Part shown: one piece after another, positions 48,901 to 61,360 of the stretch
Layout: each line of letters starts with the position of its first letter
How positions within the stretch are numbered: position 1 is the stretch's first letter
Origin: Enoplosus armatus
Taxonomy: Eukaryota > Chordata > Actinopteri > Centrarchiformes > Enoplosidae
Assembly: GCF_043641665.1 (NCBI RefSeq)
Contig: NC_092182.1
Span: 14,585,456-14,649,455 of the forward strand
DNA length: 64,000 bases
Direction of reading: 5' to 3'
Position numbers and translations under genes: made by a program
Notes under the pieces: model-generated
Told to the model about the DNA's origin: nothing
Seen by the model: the letters and a program-made list of their open reading frames with translations, nothing else
The model's database searches: none

Positions 48901-51900
48901 TATAATTATTACTCTAGATCATTGTGCAAAGTACAGTGTATTAAACGGCAGGTTACCATAGAAACAACATGTTTGCTTCATGCTACATTACCAGTAACTG
49001 GTGAAATTAGTATTTGGCGTAATGCCCTCCATGGTGAAATGAGGAATTCAGAGAAGGAAACATCACTTCACCTCTTGTGGTGTCCTTTGCCTCCATTATT
49101 TATTAATACAGACTAAACTGGGGCTGGATGATGTGACTGTAAGTCAATATAACCAAGTTTGTAAGCTTTGATAATTACCTTTTTAAAAAAATTAAAAAAA
49201 AAGAAGTATTTATGGGGCATTTCAGGCCTTTATTACAGACAGTGGAGGAAATGAGGGAGACAGATACACAACAGTTCAGGGTCAGCGTCTTGACCCCTTG
49301 GGGTGCATAATAGCTTTATTTAAAACAGTTAATTACAGTATGACCAGTTAAAGACTTAACTGTAAGGTGATTGGATGGTTCAACGTTTGGTTAGATCTTA
49401 TAGAGACAATTTATTAAAATTTGCAGTTGGACATTTAGGTCTGTGAGAAATCCATAATGTCAGCCTCGAGATGGACAATACATTGATCAAATGACCAAAA
49501 TTAAGCTGCGTGTATAGCGGTGTTTGATACAGAGCCAGTATGGGATTTGATCTAATGTGCAGAGCAGAGTCAGGGAGAGTATGTGGAGGCCATTATTGGT
49601 CTGACAACCAAATATTTGAATGTTATCATATTACCCACTGTGCCAAATTACTTTTTTATTGGTTTTGAAGACAAAGGAAAAGGTGTGCTGAAATTCAGTC
49701 CCTGGTTGTGGAGGTTCAGAAACCCTCCTGTGGTGTAGTTGCTAATCTGTACATCATTAACTTCTGTCCTTTGCCCCACAGTTTATCCTTTTCATAGTTA
49801 TCTTACTGCACTAGACTAATGTTAAACGTTTAGTGTTTTATTTGCATCTTCTGCATACATTCTGTAGGTCTGGCCAACCCTGGTGAGGCCTTCACTGTGT
49901 TTTATGGAGAGAGGAACCCCTGGTGTGAGTATGAAATACATCCAGTATAAGACTTCCACCATCGTATCAGATTCCAGGATTTGTGAAGGATAATAAAGTC
50001 GATCTTGAGTCAAGCAGAATGACTTCTTCTTTCCAGGGATTACAGTCCACTGCCCAGGCAGTCCAGGTCATGGGTCTAGGTTTGTGGAGAACACAGCTGC
50101 TGAGAAGCTGGTAAGTGTCAATGTCATGCAACCAGTTAATAAAACTATTAAATCATAAAGACTGAGAAGGACAGTGGGAATAACTATACTATCTTTTCCT
50201 TCTCAGCGTCAAGTCATAAACTCCTTCCTGGACTTCAGAGAGAAGGAGAAACATAGGTGAGACTGACTTCTTGATTTATTGTAATGCATATGTGATATTT
50301 TCTCATTAATACACACATTGGAATATGTTTTGGTTGTTGCATTTTAATCACACCATATTTATAACACAACACTGGATCTGCTTTGTGCAGTTATTTTCCA
50401 AATGTGAGCTTTAAGGCTTGAGTCCCTACAGAAAGTCCCAGTATGAAAGGTCCCCTCAATACTGCTTTTCTCACAATAAATACAAATAATATGCTGAAAG
50501 TGTCTCACAAGGGCTGTAAAATTTATATTTTGACTATTATTTACTATGCAAGAGTTGCTCTAAATGGCTTGTGAGTCTGTTCATTGCAGTTTCCTCCAAA
50601 AGTAGTGCTACTGAGGTGTTTTAACAAACCATGTGTACAGTTAAAATGCTGCATTCAAGCTCAAAGCTGAAGGATGTAAGCAGCTCTGATTTAAGGACTA
50701 CTCTGTGGAGGCAACAAACTGCCACCTGTGCCAAAGCCCATTTAACAGAATAATGACACTAAAAATGAAGTGACACTCATGAAATAGTAATGTTATTATG
50801 CAGGTTGTGTCTCAGACGTTTGCAGGAATGTTTGCAGATGTTCCACAAAAACCCAATCTTGTAAGATCTGGTATTTGAACTAGTTTGTCTTTTACAATAC
50901 AGGGACATGTGGCTTATCTTGTAATAATGCCTGTTCTTGCTTTATTTTACAGGTTCTTCATTTCTTAATAGAATGTTTTTTCCTGGAAACCTTTTAGCAA
51001 ATTATGAACTCAACACAACTAACTAAACTCAAAGAACACTGCCTCTATATTGCCTATAATTAGTTCCAAATTACATCATTCTCACCAGGAAACTTTCAAG
51101 GGAATTATTAATTGCAGTAATTTTTGCTACTATGTAATATATATATATATATTATATATTTCAGACTAAATACCAGTGAGTGTTTCACACTCGGTGATGT
51201 CACCACAGTGAATATGACCATGGTCAAAGGAGGCGTGGCCTACAACGTCATCCCAGCTGAAATGGACGTCAGCTTTGACCTGAGAATACCACCTACAGTA
51301 AATCTACAGGTGTGTAAGCGTGCATGTCTGTGTGAGTGTGAATGTTTGTCTGCAGATTGAGTTTGTGTATTCTGTGTGACTTTCTCATATAGTCTACAGC
51401 AACTCCCTCTGGGGAATCATTATTCAATAGATTTGATCCAATGACAATTGTACACCTATTCTAGGTTGACTATGTATGTTGTTGGGTCATGTCTTTGTCC
51501 ACTCTGAAGAAGACACCGTAGTGCTGAAATGTTAGTTTGCACAATTTAAAGGCTTCAAATCAATCAGTGTGCTCCAGTCTCTGTTTTTCCTTTGGAGGTT
51601 TTCTGTCCTCAAACTGAGAAGTACCTGATTCAGCTGCATATTGCCTGGAGATGTGTGGAGAACCCTGTTTCATACAGGAAGATGTGTTGGTGTGAAATGA
51701 CCTCCAGGTCAATGTTAACTCTACACTAACTTCAAAATGATTATTGTCCTACCAGGAGTTTGAAAGACAGATCAAGAAGTGGTGTAAAGAAGCTGGAGAA
51801 GATGTCACTTATGAGTTTGCTCAGGTCAGTGCACGAACACTCTTACTACTACAGTACTCTGTTATAAAAGTGTTGTTGGTTCGTTCCTGTGGTCAAATAG

Positions 51901-52947
51901 GTTAAATTAGCTGCCATCCATTGCAGAAACATATGAACCAGAGTCTGACTTCGACAGAGGAGAGTGATCCTTGGTGGGGCGCCTTCAGTGCCACCTGCAA
52001 GGCAATGTGAGTACACTTTCCACACTAATACATAATTTGTGCGTCTGTACACGTTTTCTTTTGCATGTTAGAGTGCTGGTGCAAATACAAGGCAGTCAGG
52101 TGTCTATCCACTATCGACTACGTAAAAACAAGTCAAATGTACAACATATTGTGACAACTTTAACCTCAATTATGGCTCTATCTCCCTCCACACCTACCTG
52201 AATAATTTTACTGTCTGAACAACAGAAACTTTACACAAGATGAGTAATAAAAACACTTACTTTAGTGGATCATGAAATAAGACTTTTGTATCCTCAATTT
52301 TTGCTCATACAACCCTTTTAATGCATTCGGTCCTTGGGATTTCACACCTTAGCTGCAAATATTCACACAGCTCCCACAATACTCTTCTCGTGTTTAGAAA
52401 GAACTGCATTGTCTGTCCTGTCTACAGTTACTTTTCTCAGCATGTGAGGAAGCTGATTTTTCTTTTTTCAGTTACTCTGTGTTCTACTGGAAATATATAA
52501 AGGCTATAGCACTTTATCCAGATAATTGTAGCTGACAAAAGCACAAAGGTACTGTGGGACTGTACTGAATCCGTCCTTGTTTCATGAAAACTAAGTCTCA
52601 TGTCAACATCTCCACCATAGGAATATGACTCTGGAAAAGGAGATATTTCCAGCTGCAACAGATAGCCGTTTTATCCGAGCTGTGAGTATAAGAACTGGGT
52701 GTGATAGTGACAACAAGGGAGAAAAGGTAATTTATTCATTGTTAGTTCTGTGCCCGGTAATAGGTTTGTTTGTTGAATCTAGGTGGGTATCCCTGCTATC
52801 GGCTTTTCCCCAATGAACAGGACGCCAATCCTGCTGCACGATCACAACGAGTATCTGAATGAGCAAGTCTTCCTGAAAGGCATCAGCGTGTTCGAGAGGC
52901 TCATCTCAGCTCTTGCCAGCGTTCCTGCCTGTCCTGATGAGGCTTAG
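45957..52947 (+). CDS. acy1: Aminoacylase-1 (N-acyl-L-amino-acid amidohydrolase)
   Basis: A cytosolic zinc enzyme of peptidase family M20 that removes acyl groups from N-acetylated amino acids. Exons 45957-46083, 47283-47347, 47440-47544, 47638-47732, 47918-47994, 48679-48768, 49868-49924, 50037-50110, 50207-50256, 51165-51309, 51756-51824, 51927-52006, 52621-52681 and 52783-52947 join in frame to 419 residues (human 408). Metal and catalytic motifs are all present: NSHTDVVP (H91, D93), ARGSQDMK (D124), FVPDEEVGGH (E158/E159), FALDEG (D185) and LLHDHNEYL (384-388). The dimerisation/lid region has [19 protein letters not shown]. The N-terminus is about 10 residues longer than human, with a Gly-rich [14 protein letters not shown] start. 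A polyadenylation signal is at 53284-53289. The enzyme looks intact. Confidence 0.97.
46649..47270. mobile_element. Interspersed repeat / non-LTR fragment in acy1 intron 1
   Basis: It starts at a TAA/ATA run followed by TACACTTTATTTATATAGCA and continues through AGTTCTTGTTAGAACCC and GAGTTACAGTAATCTAGATG, which I recognise as an abundant fish repeat. On the minus strand, 47062-46868 can be read as a decayed peptide with [18 protein letters not shown], like the C-terminal end of some LINE reverse transcriptases. The right end comes within about 15 bases of the acceptor of acy1 exon 2, so repeat sequence may supply its polypyrimidine tract. Family uncertain. Confidence 0.6.
49195..49315. repeat. 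Decayed fish repeat in acy1 intron
   Basis: The stretch GGGGCATTTCAGGCCTTTAT, then AGACAGTGGAGGAAATGAGG and GGTCAGCGTCTTGACCCC resembles a worn copy of a common fish repeat. It is preceded by an A-rich run. Recognition is from memory only. Confidence 0.35.
51440..51600. repeat. Possible interspersed repeat in acy1 intron
   Basis: CACTCTGAAGAAGACACCGT then GTGCTGAAATGTTAG resembles the CTGAAGAAG...GAAACGT motif seen in several fish retroelement 3' regions. No ends were found. Confidence 0.3.
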
Positions 52948-55900
52948 ACACGTCTTCATTCTTAATCCTCTCTAAAACGTATTTCACTGATGATCTGAAT
53001 ATTTAACTTGAAGAATTTGCAGAGATGACCAAAGAATAGTAACATGTATATCATAAGCCAAAACTGAGCACTTAGCCTTTGGTACTAGATTATTTTTTTT
53101 TTTAATGATTCTCAGGATATAGCACAGTAAGCTTTGCATTACTCAGCATTGCAGCAGTTTTTTAACAACATACTTACTGTATGTCAGCATTGTTGATTGA
53201 GTGTGCCTGTGTGTATGCAGTCTTAAAGAAATATCACCTATTGTGTAAACAATGTTTTCCATTAGTATGGAAAAATCAAACTTAATAAAATGTGAAGATG
53301 ACTTTGAATAACGATCAAACGTCACTTAATTACCACTTTTTAAATTTAGCTTGATTTTAAAACTATTATTCCACAGATATCATTTTATTTAATAAACTGG
53401 AATTGAATAAATATATTTGTTCATTACTTTCATGTCATATTTTCTTGTACACAAGTTGGAGATCAGTGTCTGATGCCATACTGAGGTGCAATTTTAAAAC
53501 ACCAATGAATGAGCAGCAGATTATGGGAGGAAGATTTCTGACTGCCGGCGGCAAAGGCATTTAACCTCCCAGACAAGCATCTGTTTCAAGGACAGGCAAT
53601 AACATTTACCATAACTGCATCTATAAAAATGTCCAAACGTCAGTTAAACCTCTGAATCTCAGTGCCATCTTCAAATGATCTTCCCTACTTCCTACCCCCT
53701 ACCTCTGGTGCTCTTGCTTGGACCACACCCATCTTCAAACTTCGCCTTCATTTTGATCTCAACTGTCATGTATCGTGACTGCATCAACACTACACACAGA
53801 CTCACAAGGTGAAAACAATATCAGCCACACACTGTTGCGGCTGTCAACAAGACGAAATGTAAAGCTGGCTCACAGTCAGTGTCACTGCTTAGTCAACCTA
53901 GCTAAAACTGTGTCAACAGGTTATTGACATTTATTCAATTCAAAGCAACTTGCATTAAATGATGCAGATAAAATGGAGGATTGTTGGAAACAACGATGAT
54001 GTGAAATGGAGGGGCAATAAGGGAAATGAGAAAATGTCTTCTGATATGTAATGCTGTTTACAAGAGGTAAAGGTCGGTCTCATCCACAGTTCAGCTCCCT
54101 TTGGAGTTGTCCAATTAACAGTGTATGGCTCTCCAAGGGGGACTGGCAGGAAGACTGAGCAGTCAGTAATTAGTCTTCCCTCTCCCCAGGACATGACAGC
54201 AGTATTAGCACATGGGGCCGTCAGGGAGACGACTAAAAGCTGAACTCACATCCTTCCTCCCAGAGGGGGCAGGCATAGGTGCAGTCATCCTGTCGGGTGA
54301 GCTGTCGAGCATCTGAATGCCTGGCTGCGGAAAAACATAGGTGCTGTTAAACAGTGTGACAAAGAAAAGTTCCACATCTCACTGTTTCAGGAAAGCTTTT
54401 CATGAATTACAGCACAAGCATCTCCACTGTAAAATTGCAGCCAGGCCCTGCTGTTTTGAGGCCAAAGTAATTTCCATGCATGTTATTTCTCAGGAAATAA
54501 AAAAATCCCTCAACAACTATCATCTTGCTCTTACTCTCGATGAAGGGTCAGGATCAGATTCAATAACAGCGATTGCGAGGTGAGGCGAGGCGAGGTGGGG
54601 ATTCAAGTCTCGGTCAAGGACACCGAAGCAGGGGGCTTATCCACATAGGGAGATTTAACCTGACTCCTGCAGTCTCTCCACACACACCCTGCTGTGGTCT
54701 TATCTGCATCAATATTATAATATACAAGCAGACAGCGCTCAAAGACATGTTGAAACTTGGGGACTGACTAGTGCTTATAATGGCTGTGACCTGTACTAAA
54801 GGGATGAAATGAGATGGGAAGAGAAAAGAGGTACATTATTTACACGACTGTGAAATAAAACATCATATAATATAGAGAAACAGTCAAACACAATCTGTGA
54901 GTCTGCAAAATCAACATCTTTTTTACTGCCCTGACAGCAGTTTTATTTTACATCTTAAACATCACAGAGTCTCAGTTCTCTGGTTTTTCTTGCTTCTGGG
55001 TAGAGCTGTTTATATTCACAGATGCTGCAGTGTATGAAGGAACACACATACTGTAAATCCTCCAGCTGAATGACATTTCTTAGTCTGCACTGTGCTCTCC
55101 TGCCGTCCAACTACAACTGTCCTCTGGATGTAATTACAGCCAAACCCTGTTGTGATCGCCACAAGACTTAAGTGGGAATTAATGGTCTGTCAGAGATTGC
55201 AGTTCTACGATATTTATACTGTGCTCGATACATTTTGTTGTCCTGTTATACTGTTTTTCAGTATTAGTTTAATTTTGCAAATACTCTACAGCAGAAAAAG
55301 ACAAGGTTTTTTGATGAAGATTACATTTCTGTTGTTAGACAGCCTGTGACTTGTTAGGCTACATGATTGCATAACTGTTTGTAAAGGGCTGACAGATGGT
55401 AGAGAAGCTCCATCCTCAAACTATTTTTGTAGTGATGCGCTAGTTGAGTGACATCTGTGATTTAATGGGTTGTAAAAGAATCCTAACGGATCTATATTTT
55501 TCAACTACCTCCAGGCAGTTGGTCATATAATCTCTCATGTTGTCTCACTCTTCATTTTCACCTCTGTCCTATATTTCCTATATTTTCTGTCCAACTACAC
55601 AATTTCTCAATTGCTGGACCAAGACAGTATGTTTTACATCAATTTGAGGTCTCCCATTGCCAGACTTATCTCTATGCTCTGTGTTGTTCTTGCGCAGCAG
55701 AGAGATCAATGTGTGCAACTATCAGAGCGACTATGTATTACAGTAAGCTCAGTCATATTATGATAGTTGAGTACTAAGTACTAAATATGCAACTTGAATC
55801 TTGTCTGCCTCTTTCATCACCTCTGAAACTGCTCTAATCTGTATTCACTGCTGATGTTTGATGTACGTAGGCTGGATGTGAGAGACATACTTAGACATGG

Positions 55901-58320
55901 CCCTCTTAAAATATAAAAATATACATTTTATAATAGAATAGTAACGTGTAGGCAAAATGGGAAATGCTTTTTTTCATGTAAGTGTGATGAATAACATTCA
56001 CAAAGCCAACCTGCACAACACCAGTGCCGTGAGAAAGGTGTATTGATCAAACGCATGCTAGGAATAAAATGAGGTGAAAAAATAAAAAGACCCAGTAGAA
56101 GGTAAATGAGAGAGAAAAATAATTATATTAGTATTATCTATTTGATATTTTTATATAATGCTATTTATCTAAATCTTTTTTAGAGGTCTATAAATAAAAC
56201 TGACATGGCTTTACTATTTATTTATCTTTAAGTTTTACAGTAGATCTCCATAAATTCTTTCTCCTTAGATTATTTATCACAATCTATTATGTATTTATAT
56301 GTATTAATGCAAAAAGGTAGTTGTGTGCACATCCCATCCTATATTTAGGCCAGATGCAGGATAACAGATTCATCTCTGCACTCCCAAAACCATAATGGAC
56401 TGAAAAACGTATATGCACTCATATATTCACTTATACTTTTCACCTTAAATAGCTTAATTTTCACATGTGGGGCTCCATAATTTAGCGCTTTAGGGGCTCA
56501 TCTCTGGGGAGCGCATTGGGGAATTAACCTGTTAGGGAGCCCCAGGGGGACAAATTAGCAGTTGGGCCCCTATTAACACCCCACCCCCCGCATTGCTTAT
56601 GTACCTGTCGCCTGAAAGTTCCCATTTTGTACAATGCCCATAGGAGGCTATACACAGCAGCTTCAATAGGCCTTTTTCACATTAGGCGTTTTGACATGTC
56701 ACAGCACGACACTGACGACATTCAGTTGTAGGTGTCCCAGTTCCAGCGTCCCGGTGTTATGCATGCTGACTCTCTGGCTCCCTGACACTTAACTGAAGAA
56801 GAGGCAACTTTAATGTTATTAGTTACACCTGTGTTTTTACAGCTACGACAACTCAAAATGTCTTCCATGTAAAAAAGCCTAAACAGTGTCCTAAATCCAT
56901 ACTACATACTACTTCTATACAGTATCACCAATCATCATGGTTCTCTGGTTTAGCAGTTAGTATCCAAAAGAAATCAACATACCTTACTATTTTACACAAA
57001 CAGGAAATTATCAATATGTGCAACATCAGACGTCGAGAAAACTAGTTTAGTATGGGACAGGTATATCAGTATATGGAAAGCACACTCATAGACTTGTATC
57101 TAGTATGCATGCTACCTGCTTAGAGTTAGTGTGTAGTATGAATTGTTATGGTAATTGTACTTTTGTAGTGCAAATTACAATTAATCAAATTCGGTAGTGA
57201 ACCTGAGACTTTTGGGGCCCAAAACTGGCAAAATGTGTTAAAGGGTTATCAGATAAGTCAAAAATATTGAATACTGAAAAATACAATGAGCTAATGAAAG
57301 GTAAATAGAGGAGTAAAATAAACGTTGCTTTAATTTATTTTATCAACTGATTGGTAATGAAGGAAAATTTTTTTTAAAAGTTTTACCAAATGATTTCAGT
57401 TTAAAGGAAAAGTATGAAGCTTTACATTCCTTTTTACACTTTGTTGTTTAATTATTTAACTATTGATATTATTCATTGATATATTCAGTTATATGACTTT
57501 TACTACATTTTGTCAGTTTTGGGGCACCGTAGAGTTATAAACCTATGAACCTCAGCCCATTGTACTTTCAGTTGCATCCATGGATGGCCGCATCGCTTGT
57601 AGTCATGCTGCTTCTCTGTCAGTCTGCAGGACTCTAAACTGCTGCTGTTGGTTCAGTTGAACCTGACCATAGTTTGATAACAGTGTAGATGAAGAAAAGC
57701 TGTCTGACTCCTTCCCAAGGCTTCCTGCAACAACAGACCCACACTGACTCTCCTCAGCACATATATTACACAAAATACAAAGTATTAAAACCATCAAAGA
57801 AAGCCTGAGATGCAGTATGTATTTTCTTAAAGCAGCTATTCTGATGTCAGACTGATTTAAATTGCTTTACTAACTGTACTGTATTTTAATTAAATGTGAC
57901 TGCAGTCTCAGTATTTTGTACAGCTGTAATATGAAGGAAAAATAAACAAAAACATATTGGATTTGGTTGGTAGATACTCAAAATCAAGAGACTTAGATCA
58001 GGATCAGGAGCAAAAAAATGTGAAATCCCTAGATTTAACTGAGCTCTGCAACTTTCCAACAAGAAATGCAGTCAAAAGGCCCAGACGTTTTTTTTATACA
58101 TAGAAAGGTTCACAAGCCAAAAAGTGTTGATTGAAATCACTGAATTAATCTTTAACAATGTATTGTATTTAATTTTTTTTAATGTAAAATCTTAATCTGT
58201 AAAGTAACTAGTAACTATATTAATGAAATGACCAAAACCAGGTGTTAGTACTGAACATGTGACTTCTGGGGCGCCTGGGGGTAGGGGGCCCAGTGTGTAA
58301 TACAGCTTTGGGGGAAGTAA
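52948..58320. other. Gene-poor stretch between acy1 and cacna2d2
   Basis: After the acy1 3' UTR (signal at 53284) there is about 5 kb of AT-rich sequence with no coding exon I can support on either strand. A GC-richer portion at about 54060-54310 and 54570-54700 has short open frames without splice context. Being upstream of a neuronal channel gene, it could hold enhancers, but none can be recognised from sequence alone. Confidence 0.55.
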
Positions 58321-58325
58321 AGTTC

Positions 58326-58520
58326 AGAATCAGAATCAGCTTTATTGTAAGTATGTGTACACAAACAAGGAATCTGACTCCGGTTGTAAGTTGCTCTCAG
58401 TGCACTTACACACAGTTCAAAGAACAATTTACAGGAAGAAAGACATAGACATACAGCTACAAACAAGCTGAAAAAAGATAAAGAATAAACAAAAATAAAC
58501 AAAACGATTATGTACACACA
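58326..58520 (-). mobile_element. 3' end of a LINE-type retroelement
   Basis: On the minus strand the segment ends with CTTACAATAAAGCTGATTCT and further GATTCT units, an AATAAA plus short tandem tail as in fish CR1/L2/Rex-like non-LTR elements. Upstream on the same strand are CTCCTTGTT- and TGTGTGTAAG-type sequences of the 3' UTR. 5' truncated, with no reverse transcriptase remaining. Confidence 0.55.
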
Positions 58521-58834
58521 AATAGGTGAAAGACAATGTAAATATATCTAAAAAATCAAGAATTCAAATAGTGCAAAGACAAAGATATTGAACTACTAGC
58601 CTGTACATTAAGTGGGTACAGTATACGCATGTATACATGTCTATTTATATTTGACAGTGTTGTTTAAAAAACTGTAAACTGTAAATATAACATTTTGTGG
58701 CTGTGGTTTAATTTTGTTGCATTCATGGACCCTTTAGTACTCAGCAGAGATAAATAAAACCAAACTAGATTCTTCTACGGCTCCTCTGTTGCCTGGTGAG
58801 AGTGCACGCGCCTGGCTCCACGAGCTGCTGCTGC

Positions 58835-58838
<4 letters not shown>

Positions 58839-58876
<38 letters not shown>

Positions 58877-58901
58877 GAGGGAGAGAGAGAGGGAGAGAGG
58901 G

Positions 58902-58933
<32 letters not shown>

Positions 58934-59044
58934 AGAGGGAGAGAGAGAGAGAGGGAGAGAGAGAGAGGGAGAGAGGGAGAGAGAGAGAGGGAGAGAGAGA
59001 GAGGGAGAGAGAGAGAGAGAGAGGGAGAGAGAGAGAGAGAGAGG

Positions 59045-59078
<34 letters not shown>

Positions 59079-59093
59079 GAGAGAGAGAGAGAG
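58839..59093. repeat. 255-bp pure purine (GA)n/(GGGA)n tract
   Basis: From 58839 to 59093 the plus strand contains only G and A: GA dinucleotides regularly interrupted by GGGA and GGGAGA units. The mirror-symmetric purine/pyrimidine composition is that known to allow triplex (H-DNA) structure. It ends about 300 bases upstream of the cacna2d2 ATG, so it is in the promoter or 5' UTR. Long open frames across it are artefacts of the low complexity. Confidence 0.97.
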
Positions 59094-59395
59094 CCGTCGT
59101 GAACGCGCCGGCCTGTGTGGTGGTGGCGGTGTCGGTGGTGGTGGTGGTGTATGTGGGAGCAGGAGGAGAGACTCTGCAGTGTCTTGGCAGCTGCATTAGT
59201 GCATCTCCCACCGTCCGCGATGCCTCCACGGCCAATGCCTGCCTCCTCCGCGTCCACTTGACAACACAAACCGACATGAACTGGCGAGGAAACTGAGCCC
59301 GGACGTTCACACTAGCTAGCTGTATGCCCCCCGGAGACAGTCCGGAGCGCTTCATTCACGCACCGAAACCCCGTGGCGAGAATTGTTAATGGAAA
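59094..59395 (+). promoter_or_regulatory. cacna2d2: cacna2d2 proximal promoter / 5' UTR
   Basis: This GC- and CG-richer sequence than its surroundings lies between the purine tract and the start codon, with GGTGGTGGTGG-type runs at 59117-59150. It is the presumed promoter and leader of the calcium-channel subunit gene. No TATA box was seen. Confidence 0.45.
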
Positions 59396-59511
59396 ATGGC
59401 GATAGGCAAAAGGTCTTGCAGCATCGTCTGCTTGGTATCTATCCAGATTATCTTGATTTTCAGCGCATCGTGGCCTGGAGCGGCGGGTCTCACGTTTCCC
59501 CAGCAGTACAC
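59396..59511 (+). CDS. cacna2d2: Calcium-channel alpha2-delta subunit, first coding exon (partial)
   Basis: The exon encodes 38 residues plus two bases before a GTAAGT donor. It starts MAIGKRSCSIVCLVSIQIIL and runs through a hydrophobic signal-peptide core to GLTFPQQYT. The FPQQ(H/Y)T right after the signal peptide matches the mature start of human CACNA2D2. Its position next to the acy1/hyal2/rassf1 block, on the strand shared with rassf1, supports this over the other alpha2-delta paralogues. The protein is a secreted, GPI-linked or membrane-tethered auxiliary subunit that raises surface density of voltage-gated calcium channels. An upstream in-frame-looking ATG at 59389 opens a different frame. 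All later exons lie beyond the right edge. Confidence 0.8.
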
Positions 59512-60745
59512 GTAAGTAACGGTTACCCTGATGGAAAACATAGCTGGGGCTCTGATAGGAGACAACTTTGGGCTTGTCCACTCAGCTGTGTGTGTCAAGA
59601 GATGCTTACAGTCATTCTGTGTTTTTCTGCTGTTATATAATTTGACAGTGTTGGCGATTGCATCAATGTAAACCCTGGTTATTTAAAGCTCAGTGCTCTG
59701 TAAGGTGTAGTCCACAGTATGACTGGTCACACATAGGTAAGCTGCTCAGATCATTTACAGGGATATTTATACATTAAATAAATACCTCATTAACGGTGCT
59801 TTGTCTTATCACGGTGGCCTTTATATTGAAAGAAATGTGCAATATTTGGAACAATTTAGCTTCTCCATTACCATATGATGAGTTAAAGCCATTTTTCAAT
59901 GATCTGAACACTGAAAGCTGTAATTATATCTCTTTCCTCAAGTCAGATGTTTATTTAAGGTAAAATCACTCATTAATTTAATGTTTTTTCTTTATATCTG
60001 GGAGACATCTGTTTAAAAAAACGAAATAATGGCAAGGATGGAGAGATGTTTCCGTTGTGACACTTCAAAGTAAAGCCAGTGAAGTTGTAGGTGAGGATGT
60101 GCATGGCTTTTATTAGTTAAAGCAGTTGGAGGCTCATTGTGTTTGACAGGCAACATTAAGTCTGTGCAGTTGTTGTAAAACTGGAAAGGGCTTTTTTTCT
60201 CTCAGCGTTCCCCCTGCTGTTCTTGTGCGCCAGTGCTAGATTTTTCTGTGCAGGCATTCAAGTAAAGAGCAAAACATTTCTTTATTTGGTGAGACACTCG
60301 CCTCTCTTGCAGCCAATCAGCAGCACAGTGATAGCTTCTACTGCATGCTCAGGAGTACTGCTAGCAGAAGAAGAGAGGTGTGGTTTTACTGTGAACATTA
60401 CAATTAACATTTTCTCTTCGTTTTAATCGATGCTGTGCTTAGTTGTTCATTCTTAACCTTTAACCCGTTGCTGTTAAGTACAGCTGGCACTTAACTTGAG
60501 ACTACAGTTATCTGGGCCCTCCTCCAGACTCTGCAATCAGGCTGCTCTGGAGGGAGGAACAACCCAGATGGTCCACTCATCTTCGGGGCACACAGCAAGG
60601 GTTTTCTGGCCAATCGCAACTAGAGATCCGAGGTGTATTTACCAATTAGGAAAGGGGTCTATAAATCAGGGAGGTGTGGGTGTTTGTGTGTATATGTGTG
60701 TTATGATGAATTGGGTTATTTCAAGTAGGGTATAGGCGCTGCTTT

Positions 60746-60780
60746 CTCCTCCTCCTCCTCCTCCTCCTCCTCCTCCTCCT
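60746..60780. repeat. (CTC)n microsatellite
   Basis: A perfect CTC/TCC trinucleotide run of about 35 bases in the first intron of the cacna2d2-like gene. Confidence 0.95.
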
Positions 60781-61291
60781 TTCCGCTTATTTTTCTGCTG
60801 AGTGCTCTGAAACAGCTACATAGCCCTCTGCCCTGGGTCCCTTCATGTAAGCTAAATGAAGCAGAATCGCTACGCTGAAGAACAGCATCTCATTCCAATT
60901 AAGAATTAATACTGCAGCAGTGAAGATTTATTCCCCTTCGCCCTCTCTCACTTCGCCCTTTTCACTCCCGCCCCTTCTGTCTTGACTCCGTCTGTCTCTT
61001 GTTCTCTGTCTCTGCAGATAGATAGATAGATAGCAACCCTGTCTCCTTCAAAATATGTTTATATACTAATTTGCTCTCCAAGTACATTGTGGAGGAAATG
61101 TAATTGCTGCCTGGATTACATTCACTGGCGATATTTTTTTCCAGTCCAGGAAGTGTGACATCCTTCACAGAGCTTTCCTCATGTTTTTTAAAACAATTGG
61201 TTAAGGTCAGGGAAAGATGACAGCTCTGCAGCTAATGATTATTCTCATTAGCGGTGAATCTGTTTAAAACTGTTTTTGATTCATCGATTAA

Positions 61292-61360
61292 TTCAGTGGT
61301 TCCCAAACTGGGAGGCGGGTGGCCCATGACCATGAGGGGAAAAGTGTGGCAAGATTTATT
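61292..61360. repeat. Possible hAT-type terminal sequence
   Basis: CAGTGGTTCCCAAACTGGGA followed by GCGGGTGGCCCATGACC resembles the left terminus of Charlie-like hAT elements. The matching right end and 8-bp target duplication were not found. Confidence 0.35.

Noticed and set aside
53955..54194. Minus-strand open frame of 79 codons in the acy1-cacna2d2 spacer
   Set aside because: No acceptor/donor structure, no recognisable domain and low-complexity ends.
58765..59355. Long minus- and plus-strand open frames with Ser-Leu or Glu-Arg repeats
   Set aside because: They are produced by the GA purine tract, which lacks stop codons in several frames. There is no splice context or recognisable domain.
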